64,000 nt of DNA, from positions 2,976,001 through 3,040,000 of the forward strand of contig NZ_CP017689.1 in assembly GCF_001831495.1 (NCBI RefSeq). Reading direction: 5' to 3'. Position 1 is the stretch's first letter; the number at the start of each line of letters is the position of its first letter. This document shows, piece after piece, positions 49,624 to 59,243 of this stretch. The stretch comes from Thalassotalea crassostreae. Its GTDB lineage: Bacteria; Pseudomonadota; Gammaproteobacteria; Enterobacterales; Alteromonadaceae. The translations under genes and the position numbers were made by a program. The notes below the pieces were generated by a model. The model did no database searches, was not told where the DNA came from, and worked only from the letters and a program-made list of their open reading frames with translations.

Positions 49624-50055
49624 CTATAAAGGTTTATAGGCAACTACTTTTATCTCGATTAAAAGATGTGGATGCGGCAATTGGTGCACTGCAACCGTCG
49701 TTCTTGCCGGTCCTGTTTCATCAAAATATTCACCATATACTTTGTTATAGCCAGCAAAGTCGTTCATGTTTACCAAGTAACTGCTTACTTCAACAACATT
49801 CGATAAATCAGCGCCTGCTGCTTTCAATATTTCATTTATATTATCGATCACTGCACGTGTTTGTTCGGTGATCGACAGATTGGTCGCTCCCATTTCATCA
49901 ACTTCAACACCAATAAAGCTATTATCAGGTCGTCTCGAACTAGTACCCGATACGTAAATGAAATCCCCTGCTCGTTTAAAGTGTGGAAAGCGACCTCTTG
50001 GTTTAGCCTTGCCTGAAATCACTTGGCTATCGTTTGGTTTTGTTATCTTGGTCAT
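49624..50055 (-). CDS. nbaF: 2-aminomuconate deaminase (RidA/YjgF family)
   Basis: 143-aa RidA-fold protein. The conserved catalytic Arg is in [25 protein letters not shown] near 117, with [18 protein letters not shown] near 32. RidA proteins hydrolyse enamines and imines, and here the position in the operon indicates deamination of 2-aminomuconate to 4-oxalocrotonate. It lies 29 bp after the nbaG-like gene. Confidence 0.87.
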   Translation of the reverse strand: MTKITKPNDSQVISGKAKPRGRFPHFKRAGDFIYVSGTSSRRPDNSFIGVEVDEMGATNLSITEQTRAVIDNINEILKAAGADLSNVVEVSSYLVNMNDFAGYNKVYGEYFDETGPARTTVAVHQLPHPHLLIEIKVVAYKPL

Positions 50056-50084
50056 ACATAGAACCTTTAAAATTGTTTACTTTA

Positions 50085-50876
50085 TTAACCGGCAGTAACA
50101 GTAAATTCCGCAACGCCAAGTTTTTCACAATGAAGTTTGACATGAACACCAGGTTTAATCGGTTGCGCTGCTGTTGCCGCACCGGCTAATACGATTGAAC
50201 CGGCAGGTAACACTTTTCCAGCTTCGCCAGCAACTCTCGCCGCGGCAGCTAAAGAACGATAGGGATTCCCTAAAATAGCGGCAGTAGAACCTATTTCAAC
50301 CGCTTCTCCATCAAATTCCATAACCATACCTAAGTTAGAAATATCAGTCGTTACTTGTTGCCATGCACCAATGGTAAAACCTGAAGAAGAACAATTGTCA
50401 GCAACCACATCTTCTAATGAAAATTTGAAATTATTGTAACGAGAATCAATAATCTCTAATGCTGGTGCGACCGCTTCAACTGCAGCCATCACTTCTGTCA
50501 TGGTGACATTCCCTGATAACGGTTTTTTCAGTAAAAATGCGATTTCTGGTTCCACTCGAGCATGGATGAATTTATCAAACGCTACTTCACCACCTTCTTC
50601 GATAAACATTTCATCGGTTAGTGGCCCCCAAATAAGATCATCAACCCCCATTTGGATCATTTTAGCGCGACTAGTAAAACCCATTTTTATGCCGACTTGC
50701 TGCTCGCCTCGATCAAGACGACGCTGCAACGACATATCCTGCACCAAATAAGCTTGCGTAAGTGATAATTGCTCACCTTGACTAGAAAGCTGCTCAATGG
50801 CGACGGCATTAAAAGCGGCATCATCAACCTGCTTAGCTAATTTTGAAAGTTTTTCATTCGTTGTAATGTCAGTCAT
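50085..50876 (-). CDS. nbaG: 4-oxalocrotonate decarboxylase (hydratase/decarboxylase family)
   Basis: 263 aa. It belongs to the FAH-related hydratase/decarboxylase family: VGIKMGFTSRAKMIQMGVDDLIWG near 60, metal ligands in HARVEPEIAFLL near 104, and VAPALEIIDSRYNNFKFSLEDVVADN near 131. A paralogue lies two genes upstream. Assignment as decarboxylase rather than hydratase rests on gene order as I recall it for the nba operon. The two enzymes normally form a complex because the decarboxylation product is unstable. It is 2 bp after the aldolase. Confidence 0.8.
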   Translation of the reverse strand: MTDITTNEKLSKLAKQVDDAAFNAVAIEQLSSQGEQLSLTQAYLVQDMSLQRRLDRGEQQVGIKMGFTSRAKMIQMGVDDLIWGPLTDEMFIEEGGEVAFDKFIHARVEPEIAFLLKKPLSGNVTMTEVMAAVEAVAPALEIIDSRYNNFKFSLEDVVADNCSSSGFTIGAWQQVTTDISNLGMVMEFDGEAVEIGSTAAILGNPYRSLAAAARVAGEAGKVLPAGSIVLAGAATAAQPIKPGVHVKLHCEKLGVAEFTVTAG

Positions 50877-50878
50877 AA

Positions 50879-51925
50879 TTATGCTCTTTGCTTTATTAAA
50901 TCTAAGGCGACATCAACAATCATATCTTCTTGTCCACCTACCATTTTTCGTTGCCCAAGCTCTACTAATATTTCTCGGGTATCTAGTCCGTAATGTTTCG
51001 CTGCCTGCTCAGCATGGCGTAAAAAGCTTGAATACACTCCTGCATAGCCTAGTGACAAAGTTTCACGGTCAACCTGTACCGGTCTGTCTTGTAATGGGCG
51101 CACTAGTTCGTCTGCCGCATCCATTAAGGTATATAAATCTGTTCCATGGTCCCAACCAAGGCGAGCCGCGGCGGCGATAAACACTTCAAGAGGTGCATTG
51201 CCAGCACCGGCGCCCATACCAGCAAGTGATGCATCAATACGAGTAACACCATGCTGAGCCGCAACAATTGAGTTGGCAACACCAAGAGATAAATTATGAT
51301 GAGCATGAATACCTAGCTCAGTTTCCGGTTTTAACACCTCTTTATAAGCTCTTGCTCGAGCGGCAATATCATCCATATTCATTGCCCCACCGGAATCCGT
51401 TATATACACACACTGGGCTCCATACGACTCCATTAATTTAGCTTGCTGTGCTAGAGCCTCTGGTTCACTCATATGTGACATCATCAAAAAACCACACGTA
51501 TCCATGCCAAGTTCACGAGCATATTCAATGTGCTGTTTGGCAACATCAGCTTCGGTACAATGAGTAGCAACACGCACAGATCGAACGCCGCTATCCCATG
51601 CCCATTTCAAATCTTCTTTCACTGCAATACCGGGCAAGATCAAAGTGGTTAATTTCGATGACTCAATCACATCCGCAACCGCTTCAATCCACTCTTTATC
51701 CGTATGCGCGCCAAAACCATAGTTAAAGCTTGAACCACCTAAGCCATCACCATGGGCAACTTCAATTGCATCAACACCGGCGCGATCTAAAGCCTTGGCA
51801 ATATTTTGCACGTGTTCAATGGAATAATTGTGACGTATCGCATGCATACCGTCCCTTAATGTCACGTCTTGTATATAAAGTTTTTTAGCCGTGTCATTGC
51901 TTGTATCATTTGTTTTGTTAGCCAT
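50879..51925 (-). CDS. nbaI: 4-hydroxy-2-oxovalerate aldolase
   Basis: 348-aa class II aldolase (DmpG/MhpE type) that splits 4-hydroxy-2-oxovalerate into pyruvate and acetaldehyde. Motifs: [18 protein letters not shown] near 18-35 with metal and catalytic residues, [19 protein letters not shown] near 197, and [14 protein letters not shown] near 238. It is 10 bp after the acetaldehyde dehydrogenase gene, with which it channels acetaldehyde. Confidence 0.95.
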   Translation of the reverse strand: MANKTNDTSNDTAKKLYIQDVTLRDGMHAIRHNYSIEHVQNIAKALDRAGVDAIEVAHGDGLGGSSFNYGFGAHTDKEWIEAVADVIESSKLTTLILPGIAVKEDLKWAWDSGVRSVRVATHCTEADVAKQHIEYARELGMDTCGFLMMSHMSEPEALAQQAKLMESYGAQCVYITDSGGAMNMDDIAARARAYKEVLKPETELGIHAHHNLSLGVANSIVAAQHGVTRIDASLAGMGAGAGNAPLEVFIAAAARLGWDHGTDLYTLMDAADELVRPLQDRPVQVDRETLSLGYAGVYSSFLRHAEQAAKHYGLDTREILVELGQRKMVGGQEDMIVDVALDLIKQRA

Positions 51926-51935
51926 AATTAAGTCC

Positions 51936-52934
51936 TTACGCTATAACGAAGTTGCTTTGCTCGGTACTATATTTACACTGCGCAATACGTTCTGCTGTGC
52001 CCTGTGCCGCCGAAGTCATAATGTCGAGATTTCCTGCGTAAGCTGGTAAATAGTGAGCAGCACCTTCAACCTCTAAAAATATCGACGACTTTAAACCAGA
52101 GAAATCGCCATAACCTGGAATATGCAGTGGTGCATCTTTTTCAAATCGCTCAAATTGCACTTGTTGTTTTAATCGATAGCCGGGTACATATGATTGTACT
52201 TTTTCGGTCATTGCTTCGATTGATTTAGCAATTTCGGCTTCAGTCGTACCGCTCTCTTCAGGTAGTTCACTTAACACCAATACCGTATCGCGCATCATCA
52301 TTGGCGGCTCTGCCGGATTCATAATGATAATGGCCTTACCTTTTACTGCGCCGCCTACCTGTTCAATGGCACGCGAAGTTGTTTGTGTAAATTCATCAAT
52401 ATTCGCTCGTGTTCCTGGACCGGCTGATTTAGATGAGATTGATGCTATGATCTCTGCGTAATGAACTTTACTAAGTTGACTAATAGCAGCAACCATTGGG
52501 ATTGTTGCTTGGCCACCACAGGTGACCATATTAACGTTGCCTTGCTCCAGGTTATCTTCAATATTTACTACCGGTACCGTATAAGGGCCGATTGCAGCCG
52601 GCGTTAAATCGATGACTTGTTTGTTGTGCTTTTGCAGAACATCATTGTGATGCTTATGGGCATAGGCAGAAGTTGCATCAAAAACTATCTTAATGTCTTC
52701 AAATTCTGGCAAGTTGATTAAGCCATCGATCCCCTGGTGGGTTGTGGCTACGCCAAGTCGCTTCGCTCTTGCAAGACCATCGGAATCAGCGTCTATGCCA
52801 ACCATTGCCGCCATCTCTAAGTTTTGAGATGTGCGTATTATTTTGATCATTAAATCAGTGCCAATATTTCCTGAACCGATAATCGCAACTTTTACTTTTT
52901 CAGTTGCCTTGGTTGTATTGGTTGCTACTGTCAT
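51936..52934 (-). CDS. nbaJ: Acetaldehyde dehydrogenase (acylating)
   Basis: 332-aa DmpF/MhpF-type enzyme turning acetaldehyde, NAD+ and CoA into acetyl-CoA. The Rossmann motif is [17 protein letters not shown] near 16. The catalytic Cys is in [19 protein letters not shown] near 134, and the substrate domain has [24 protein letters not shown] near 166. The stop is 1 bp from the aldolase side spacing of a tightly packed operon. It starts 1 bp after the hydratase gene. Confidence 0.96.
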   Translation of the reverse strand: MTVATNTTKATEKVKVAIIGSGNIGTDLMIKIIRTSQNLEMAAMVGIDADSDGLARAKRLGVATTHQGIDGLINLPEFEDIKIVFDATSAYAHKHHNDVLQKHNKQVIDLTPAAIGPYTVPVVNIEDNLEQGNVNMVTCGGQATIPMVAAISQLSKVHYAEIIASISSKSAGPGTRANIDEFTQTTSRAIEQVGGAVKGKAIIIMNPAEPPMMMRDTVLVLSELPEESGTTEAEIAKSIEAMTEKVQSYVPGYRLKQQVQFERFEKDAPLHIPGYGDFSGLKSSIFLEVEGAAHYLPAYAGNLDIMTSAAQGTAERIAQCKYSTEQSNFVIA

Positions 52935-52935
52935 T

Positions 52936-53763
52936 TTAATTATCCTTGCTATTGTCTGCCGCGAACGCTACGCGAACTGTACCTAAACCAGAGATGCGAG
53001 TTTCGATAGTGTCACCTGGCTGCACCGCCACCATAGGGCCTAACGCACCGGTCAATAAAATATCACCGGCTTTTAAAGGCGCACCGTTTTCAACGAAGGT
53101 TTTAGCTAACCATACCGCGGCATTTAGGGGGTTACCCAAACACGCTTGACCAGCACCCGTCGATATTTGCTCACCACGTCTTTCCATAACCATGCCGCAT
53201 AAACGCAAATCTAAATCGTCTAATGCAACAGGTTTACTGCCCAGCACAAACAACCCAGATGACGCATTATCAGCAATCGTATCGACAATATTAATATTCC
53301 AATCAGCAATGCGGCTGCCGACAATTTCAATTGCAGGTAAGGCGTAAGCGGTGGCATTAATAATGTCGACAACCGTTGGGTTGTTAACATCAATATCTGC
53401 TTTAAGTACCAAGGCAATTTCGGCTTCAACTTTAGGCTGCATAATTGCATCAAGTGCAACCGTTTCACCATCACCAATAAACATATCCGCATAAAGCACA
53501 CCAAAATCTGGTTGCTCTACACCTAATTGCTTTTGTACGCTTTTAGACGTTAGCCCAGCCTTAACCCCAACAGTTCGGCGCCCTGCTTTTTGCCAATATT
53601 GACTATTGATGTACTGCACTGCGTAGGCAGAATCCAGACACTGTTCGGGTAATAAATCTCGTACCGGCTCACAAGGCACGCCCTGTTGATAAGCCGTTCT
53701 AATATTTTTCGCAGCGTTAATTATGTCTTCACGCTCGCTTAATTGTTTAATCTTGTCTGTCAT
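52936..53763 (-). CDS. nbaH: 2-oxopent-4-enoate hydratase
   Basis: 275 aa from the ATG at 53763, chosen because AGGAA lies about 7 bases upstream; a GTG at 53805 would add 14 residues. Family motifs: [31 protein letters not shown] near 65, metal-binding [12 protein letters not shown] near 110, and [26 protein letters not shown] near 138. It adds water to 2-hydroxypenta-2,4-dienoate to give 4-hydroxy-2-oxovalerate. The distinction from its paralogue at 50085 is by operon order. Confidence 0.82.
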   Translation of the reverse strand: MTDKIKQLSEREDIINAAKNIRTAYQQGVPCEPVRDLLPEQCLDSAYAVQYINSQYWQKAGRRTVGVKAGLTSKSVQKQLGVEQPDFGVLYADMFIGDGETVALDAIMQPKVEAEIALVLKADIDVNNPTVVDIINATAYALPAIEIVGSRIADWNINIVDTIADNASSGLFVLGSKPVALDDLDLRLCGMVMERRGEQISTGAGQACLGNPLNAAVWLAKTFVENGAPLKAGDILLTGALGPMVAVQPGDTIETRISGLGTVRVAFAADNSKDN

Positions 53764-53831
53764 GATGATTTCCTGACTTGTTAATCTATTGTTTTGACGA
53801 TTCACGTTAGCTCAAGGCGAGTTCGGCTCAC

Positions 53832-55310
53832 TTAAAGCTTGATACAAATGTTGGTTGGTTCACTGTAGAAATTGAGCGAATGAACGCCACCTTCACGGCC
53901 AACACCAGAAAGCTTCATTCCGCCAAATGGCGTGCGTAGATCACGAAGATACCATGCGTTAACCCAACAAATACCGACATCCATTTGCTCAGCAACGCGG
54001 TGGGCACGTTGTAAATTTGTCGTCCAAACCGTTGCAGCTAAACCATAGCGACTGTCATTTGCCATATTGATCGCTTCATCTTCATCATCAAACGGTGTTA
54101 TGTGACAAACAGGGCCAAACACTTCTTCTTTTACAATTTTGCTTTGTTCACTTAAACCAGTAAAAATGGTTGGTTCAACAAATGCACCATTGTCACGAGC
54201 GTCACCAAACTTAGGAACACCGCCGCCGGTGACAACTGTCGCCCCATCACTAATCGCACTTTCATAGTAAGCAACAACTTTGTCACGATGTTTATGGGAA
54301 ATTACCGGCCCCATATCTGTGCTTTGATCTAACGGCCAACCAATTTTTAATTGTTCAGCTTTATCTTTTAATGCAGCAACAAACTTATCGAATATTGAGC
54401 GATGTACATACAAACGTTCGGTACATAAACAAACTTGACCGCCATTAGTAAAAACCGAACGAGCAGTACCCGCAACAGCCTCATCAAAATCGCAATCCTC
54501 AAAAATTATTCCCGCATTTTTGCCACCTAATTCAAACGACAATGCTTTTACGCCATCCGCCGAGGCTTTCATAATGGCCGAGCCTGTTCTAGATTCGCCA
54601 GTAAAGGTAACCGCGTCGACATGCTCATGTTGAGTTAGAAACTCGCCAGCCGACTGATGACCAAAGCCATGCAATAAATTAAACACACCTTTAGGAATTC
54701 CAGCATCGTGCATTACTTCGGCAAGCAACGTAGCCGTTGCTGGAGTTTCCTCCGATGGTTTAGCAACAATGACATTGCCAGCGGCCATCGCTGGCGCTAA
54801 CTTCCAAGTCATTAGTAATAACGGTAAATTCCATGGTGCAATCACGGCAACCACTCCAAGCGGTTTATTAACTGCGTAATTTAACGCTTTACTACCATCT
54901 TGCGTATGGGTGTGAAAACATTCGGTTGATTGAGATTTTGCTAAATCCGCAAAAATTCTAAAATTTGCGGCACCGCGTGGAATATCGATTGTAGTTGCTT
55001 GAAAAAAGGATTTACCGGTGTCAGCCATTTCAGCTGCGACAAATTCATCAAAGCGAGCTTCTATTCCATCAGCTACTTTATGCAAAAGTGCACAACGTTG
55101 GTCAACAGAAAGTTGTCCCCATTCACCTTTTAGTGCCCTTTTAGCCGACATTACCGCATCATCAACCATGGTTTTGTCAGCTTCAGCAACTTGATTAATT
55201 ATGCTGCCATCGACCGGGTTAATGTTATCAAACAACATGGCAGAACTAATAAACTCACCGTTTATATAGTTTCTCAGTACAGCATCTGCGTGGGGGATTG
55301 GAGTATTCAT
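53832..55310 (-). CDS. nbaE: 2-aminomuconate 6-semialdehyde dehydrogenase
   Basis: 492-aa NAD aldehyde dehydrogenase of the AmnC/NbaE/HMSD type. The NAD-binding APWNLPLLLMTWKLAPAMAAGN is near 160. The general-base Glu is in KALSFELGGKNAGIIFEDCDFDEA near 257. The catalytic Cys is in FTNGGQVCLCTERLYVHRS near 287. It oxidises the product of ACMSD and is the first gene of the operon. A palindromic site lies about 40 bp upstream. Confidence 0.9.
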   Translation of the reverse strand: MNTPIPHADAVLRNYINGEFISSAMLFDNINPVDGSIINQVAEADKTMVDDAVMSAKRALKGEWGQLSVDQRCALLHKVADGIEARFDEFVAAEMADTGKSFFQATTIDIPRGAANFRIFADLAKSQSTECFHTHTQDGSKALNYAVNKPLGVVAVIAPWNLPLLLMTWKLAPAMAAGNVIVAKPSEETPATATLLAEVMHDAGIPKGVFNLLHGFGHQSAGEFLTQHEHVDAVTFTGESRTGSAIMKASADGVKALSFELGGKNAGIIFEDCDFDEAVAGTARSVFTNGGQVCLCTERLYVHRSIFDKFVAALKDKAEQLKIGWPLDQSTDMGPVISHKHRDKVVAYYESAISDGATVVTGGGVPKFGDARDNGAFVEPTIFTGLSEQSKIVKEEVFGPVCHITPFDDEDEAINMANDSRYGLAATVWTTNLQRAHRVAEQMDVGICWVNAWYLRDLRTPFGGMKLSGVGREGGVHSLNFYSEPTNICIKL

Positions 55311-55349
55311 ATAATGTTCTCAATAGGAGCATGTTTCGATATCCACACT

Positions 55350-55368
55350 TTATGCAACCAAGGCATAA
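55350..55368. promoter_or_regulatory. Inverted repeat upstream of the nba-like operon
   Basis: TTATGC-N7-GCATAA lies 40 bp upstream of the first gene of the 3-hydroxyanthranilate operon and is a candidate operator. The surrounding 55369-55675 is very AT-rich with no gene and no other clear motif up to the MFS promoter. Confidence 0.4.
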
Positions 55369-55675
55369 TATAAAAATAATATTTAATCACTCATTTATAA
55401 TAATTTAGTTATAACTGAAACATTATCTAAGTTGTTAAAATTACGTTACTCTAGAGCAAGTAAAGTTAATACATAAACGCTAAAATTAGACATTCAAGCT
55501 GCAAAAATAAAACCTAAGCACCTGTTATATATAAAGTATTATGGTTATTGTATTTTTTAACCATGATATTAATTAGGCGCCAAATAGGCATTGGATTGAA
55601 ATTAAAACAGAGGTTTTATCGTTAATTTATTAAGCTCATAAATTTCTAAAATTATGTTTTTGTAAAATTAGATGC

Positions 55676-55717
55676 TTGACAGTCAGATTGTATACAATTA
55701 GATTTTATTGCATACAT
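55676..55717 (+). promoter_or_regulatory. MFS promoter with candidate GntR operators
   Basis: TTGACA (55676-55681), a 17-bp spacer and TAGATT (55699-55704) form the promoter. The 12-bp perfect palindrome ATTGTATACAAT (55687-55698) fills the spacer. A second related site TTGCATACAT (55708-55717) lies exactly 20 bp downstream, centre to centre. Binding in the spacer implies repression. Confidence 0.7.
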
Positions 55718-55736
55718 AAATTTGAGAGAGGCGATT

Positions 55737-57071
55737 ATGTCAACAGGATCTATCGAATCATCTAATACACACAACACGGATAAAACAATGAAAACAAAAA
55801 ATATATTTTACGGTTGGTGGATAGTTCTAGGCTGTATTATAGGTATATCTTTGGGCTATAGTGTTATCGCTATGTCTTTCGGCACATTTATAAAAGAATT
55901 TGAAACGTCATTTGGATGGAGTCGTGGTCAAATATCTTTCGGCTCTACCATTATTGGTATTACCGCTATTTTGTTTTTTCCTTATGTCGGCACGTTAGTC
56001 GATAAGTATGGGGTGAAGAAGGTGATGATCCCTTCTACCTTTCTATTTGCTTTTACCATTGCTTCAATGTCATTGCTTACCGCCTCTATCTGGCATTTAT
56101 ATGCAATGTGTATTTTAATCCCACTTCTTGGCGCAGGTACTGCCCCACTCACCTATTCAAAATTATTGGTAAGCTGGTTTGATAAAAAACGCGGTCTTGC
56201 ATTAGGTATAGGTCTTGCTGGTGTTGGACTCGGTACCACGTTAGTACCGATTATTGCGTCGAAGTTTATCGAACTTTATACATGGCGTGAGGCATATATT
56301 GCAATTGGCGTGCTAATACTTTGTCTCGCCTTTCCTATTGTAAAATGGGTGTTTAAAGAACAGCCTAGCGATCTCGGACTACATCCTGATGGCGATTCAG
56401 CGGCAGAAGTTGAGCAGCAAGCACTTAAAAATGCAAATGATAATGCGAAAGATAAAAACGTTAAAATTGGTTTCACCGCCAAGGAAGCATTAAAACAAAA
56501 AACATTTTGGTTAATGTTCGCATCTTTTGTTATTACCGGTTTAACAACCTCAACCTTGTTAGTACATTTGGTACCTATGATGATGGACCAAGGATTAACA
56601 CTAAAACAAGCTGTCGGTACCTTTGCTTACTTAGGAATGTCTATTATCGGTGGTCGCTTACTTGCTGGTTATCTAATGGACAAGTTTTTCGCACCATTTG
56701 TGGTGGTAGTCTTTATGTTTGGCCCAGTAATCGGATTAGCGGCATTTGCAATGGGGGCTACTGGTGAAGCAGCGGCACTATGTACTGGATTAATTGGTAT
56801 TGCCATTGGTGCTGAATTTGACGTTATGGCCTACTTTACCAGTCGCTATTTTGGTCAACGAAGTTTTGGTGTTATTTATGGCTATGGCTACTCAGGCTTT
56901 AAACTTGGTGCGAGTATTGGCCCATTAATTATGGGTATCGCATATGATGTAAATGGTCGCTATACCGAAGTACTTTGGGCAATGTCTGCCACTATGATCA
57001 TCGCTTGTGTCTGTATTTTAATGATGGGTAAATATCCACAATTACCAAAACGCACTATCGAAAAAACCTAA
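55737..57071 (+). CDS. MFS carboxylate transporter (oxalate/formate-antiporter-like)
   Basis: 444 aa from the ATG at 55737, which has GAGAGAGG close upstream; the TTG at 55722 is inside that site. Twelve helices are expected. The start of the membrane part, KNIFYGWWIVLGCIIGISLGYS, is typical of OFA and aromatic/monocarboxylate MFS carriers. GTLVDKYGVKKVMIPS near 80 is the loop 2-3 motif, and FKEQPSDLGLHPDG near 210 is characteristic. It probably imports the substrate of the downstream locus. Divergent from the nba-like operon. Confidence 0.85.
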   Translation: MSTGSIESSNTHNTDKTMKTKNIFYGWWIVLGCIIGISLGYSVIAMSFGTFIKEFETSFGWSRGQISFGSTIIGITAILFFPYVGTLVDKYGVKKVMIPSTFLFAFTIASMSLLTASIWHLYAMCILIPLLGAGTAPLTYSKLLVSWFDKKRGLALGIGLAGVGLGTTLVPIIASKFIELYTWREAYIAIGVLILCLAFPIVKWVFKEQPSDLGLHPDGDSAAEVEQQALKNANDNAKDKNVKIGFTAKEALKQKTFWLMFASFVITGLTTSTLLVHLVPMMMDQGLTLKQAVGTFAYLGMSIIGGRLLAGYLMDKFFAPFVVVVFMFGPVIGLAAFAMGATGEAAALCTGLIGIAIGAEFDVMAYFTSRYFGQRSFGVIYGYGYSGFKLGASIGPLIMGIAYDVNGRYTEVLWAMSATMIIACVCILMMGKYPQLPKRTIEKT

Positions 57072-57136
57072 ATTTTAATCAATCTAAACTCCCAGGATCA
57101 ATAACGCAGCCTTATTGTTATTGATCCGCCATTTTG

Positions 57137-57168
57137 GCATGTATACAAAACCTTCATTTTGCGTACAT
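57137..57168 (+). promoter_or_regulatory. Candidate GntR operators before the aspartate dehydrogenase gene
   Basis: ATGTATACAAA (TGTATACA palindrome at 57140-57147) and TTGCGTACAT (57159-57168) lie 20 bp apart centre to centre. This is the same two-site layout as in the MFS promoter, and the second copy differs from its counterpart by one base. They end 27 bp before the ATG. Confidence 0.6.
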
Positions 57169-57195
57169 TAAAAGTAAACCAACAAAGTAAAGACA

Positions 57196-58008
57196 ATGAA
57201 CAAAACATTAAATGTAGGAATTGCTGGATTAGGTACTATCGGATTAGTCGTAGCAAAAGCCCTAGAAGACGGTATCGACGGCTTAAAATTAACCGCAGTC
57301 ACGTCTGGAAACTTAGATAAAGCAAAACAAAATTTAACTACTATAAACTCAAGTGCAGATGTAATAAGTTCTGCCAAAATGGTTGAAAACGTCGACATTG
57401 TTATCGAATGCGCACCAACTTCGGCATTCATGAATATTGCCAAACCAACTTTAGAACAAGGTAAAACCTTAGTTACGGTTAGTGGAGCGGCAATTTTACA
57501 ACACCCTGAAATCATCGATATTGCCAAACAAAATGGAGGCCAAATTATTCTTGCGACTGGTGCACTGTTAGGGCTCGACGCCGTGCGTGCGGCAGCAGAA
57601 AGTACAATTCACTCGGTCAACATGGTCACGCGAAAGCCGCCAACTTCGTTAAAAACAGCTAAATATATTGTTGAAAAAAATATCGACTTATCTAACTTGC
57701 AGGAGCCTTTACAAGTATTTAAAGGCAGTGCTCGTGAAGGTGCGGAAAAATTCCCTTCTAATGTAAATGTTGCTGCCGCTCTTGGTTTAGCTGGCGTAGG
57801 TGCTGACAAAACTCAATTGGAAATTTGGGCTGATCCGACAAAAACCAGAAACACCCATTACATCAATGTTGACGCCGATAGCGCCAGCTTTGCTTTAACT
57901 ATTGAAAATGTACCAACTCTGGAAAATCCAGGTACCGGTAAAATTACTGCATTAAGCGTTATTGCAGCGGTAAGAGCCATTACCTCGTCAATTAGAGTTG
58001 GTAGTTAA
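57196..58008 (+). CDS. L-aspartate dehydrogenase family protein (NadX-like)
   Basis: 270 aa. The Rossmann start is VGIAGLGTIGLVVAKALED. The family core follows: TRKPPTSL near 142, GSAREGAEKFPSNVNVAAALGLAGVG near 173-198, and ADPTKTRNTHYINV near 211-224 with the conserved Asn-Thr-His of AspDH. ENPGTGKITALSVIAAVRAI replaces the usual NPKTS by NPGTG. Characterised members oxidise aspartate to iminoaspartate (oxaloacetate plus ammonia) or reverse this. In this catabolic setting the real substrate may be another amino or imino acid; no nadA or nadC is nearby. Confidence 0.83.
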   Translation: MNKTLNVGIAGLGTIGLVVAKALEDGIDGLKLTAVTSGNLDKAKQNLTTINSSADVISSAKMVENVDIVIECAPTSAFMNIAKPTLEQGKTLVTVSGAAILQHPEIIDIAKQNGGQIILATGALLGLDAVRAAAESTIHSVNMVTRKPPTSLKTAKYIVEKNIDLSNLQEPLQVFKGSAREGAEKFPSNVNVAAALGLAGVGADKTQLEIWADPTKTRNTHYINVDADSASFALTIENVPTLENPGTGKITALSVIAAVRAITSSIRVGS

Positions 58009-58031
58009 AAAATTTAATTTTGGAGAAAAAC

Positions 58032-58475
58032 ATGACGAAAAAAGTAATTAAACTAAAACACCTTGCGATGGCATCACAAGATCCAGATAAAAGCAGAGAT
58101 TTCTTTGTTAACGTTTTAGGCTGGTCAGTAGCTGGCGTTGTTGCAAGCAGAAATGCTAACGGTTATTACGTTACCGACGGTAATGTTAATTTAGCGATTT
58201 TAAATTTTAAAAATGGTCCTGCCGCAGGTAAAGAGTTTCCACAAGGCTATGTCGGTCTACACCATATTGGCTTCCAATGTGATGACATCGAGCAAATGGT
58301 TGTAGACTTCCAAGACAATGGTTATCAACCGAGACACGACGTTAATTTAGCGCAAGGTTTAGGCAAAAATCCGGCTAAAGATAATGCCGAATATAAAATG
58401 AACGGCCCGGAAAATATTATGATCGATATTTCTGAACGTGGCTGGGTTGGCACTGAAACATACAAAACATTGTAA
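58032..58475 (+). CDS. Single-domain VOC (glyoxalase/extradiol-dioxygenase fold) protein
   Basis: 147 aa from the ATG at 58032, with GGAG 6 bases upstream; a TTG at 58020 only extends the frame. The VOC pattern is visible: IKLKHLAMASQDPDKSRDFFVNVLGW near 4-30 with a metal His, YVGLHHIGFQCDDIEQMVVDFQDNGY near 74, and a late Glu in ENIMIDISERGW near 130. This gives a possible His-His-Glu metal site. It could be an isomerase, lyase or small dioxygenase; the sequence does not decide. Confidence 0.75.
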   Translation: MTKKVIKLKHLAMASQDPDKSRDFFVNVLGWSVAGVVASRNANGYYVTDGNVNLAILNFKNGPAAGKEFPQGYVGLHHIGFQCDDIEQMVVDFQDNGYQPRHDVNLAQGLGKNPAKDNAEYKMNGPENIMIDISERGWVGTETYKTL

Positions 58476-58506
58476 TATATTATCGATTGGGCACTAGAAT
58501 TTTGGC

Positions 58507-59235
58507 ATGCTAACGACAGAGATAAGCTTATTTATTATTAGCACATTAACATCGACCTTAGCAGCCATATGCGCTATGGGAGGTGGAATGATCTTAGTGT
58601 TAGTACTGCCATTTTTCGTACCGGCTAGCGCAATCATTCCAATTCATGGAATCGCTCAATTTGCCAGTAATAGCTCAAGGTTAATATTTTGCTTCAGTGC
58701 GATTTGTTGGCCATATGTCAGTCAATTTGTTATTGGAGCAGTGTTTGGTACCGCAATTTTTAGCGCACTTTTAATAAACTTATCGAGCCAATTTCTGCCC
58801 TTGTTTATCGCTTGTTATTTATTATTGTCTTTGTGGTTTAAACCAATACAAAACGTAATTAGCAAATTTGAAAATATGTATATGGCGGGGGCATTTCAAG
58901 CCGGTTTTGGTTTACTTGTTGGCGCACCAGGGCCAATCACAGTAACCTTACTTTATAAAAATTTAACCGATAAAGAGCAGATTATTGCGACAGCGTCATT
59001 GCTGATGGCGATAACAAACTTAAATAAGGTGCTAGTTTATCTGTTTATTGGTTTTATATTTAGCGATTACTGGACACTCATCTTAGCCTCTATTTTGGGC
59101 GCAACCTTGGGTTCTTTGATTGGTAATAAACTTCGAAACAAGATTAACAACGACTATTTCATGGTGTTACTAAAATCAATACTGACTATTCTTGCATTGA
59201 TTATCATCGGCAAATCGCTGATAGCACTTTATTAA
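58507..59235 (+). CDS. TauE/SafE (TSUP) family membrane transporter
   Basis: 242 aa, almost wholly hydrophobic with about 7-8 helices. TSUP landmarks are CAMGGGMILVLVLPFFVP near 22 and GAFQAGFGLLVGAPGPITVTLLYKN near 127-151. Characterised family members export sulfite, sulfoacetate or related organic anions. It lies 31 bp after the VOC gene and 8 bp before the ferredoxin, so it belongs to the same operon. Confidence 0.83.
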   Translation: MLTTEISLFIISTLTSTLAAICAMGGGMILVLVLPFFVPASAIIPIHGIAQFASNSSRLIFCFSAICWPYVSQFVIGAVFGTAIFSALLINLSSQFLPLFIACYLLLSLWFKPIQNVISKFENMYMAGAFQAGFGLLVGAPGPITVTLLYKNLTDKEQIIATASLLMAITNLNKVLVYLFIGFIFSDYWTLILASILGATLGSLIGNKLRNKINNDYFMVLLKSILTILALIIIGKSLIALY

Positions 59236-59243
59236 GGAAACTT

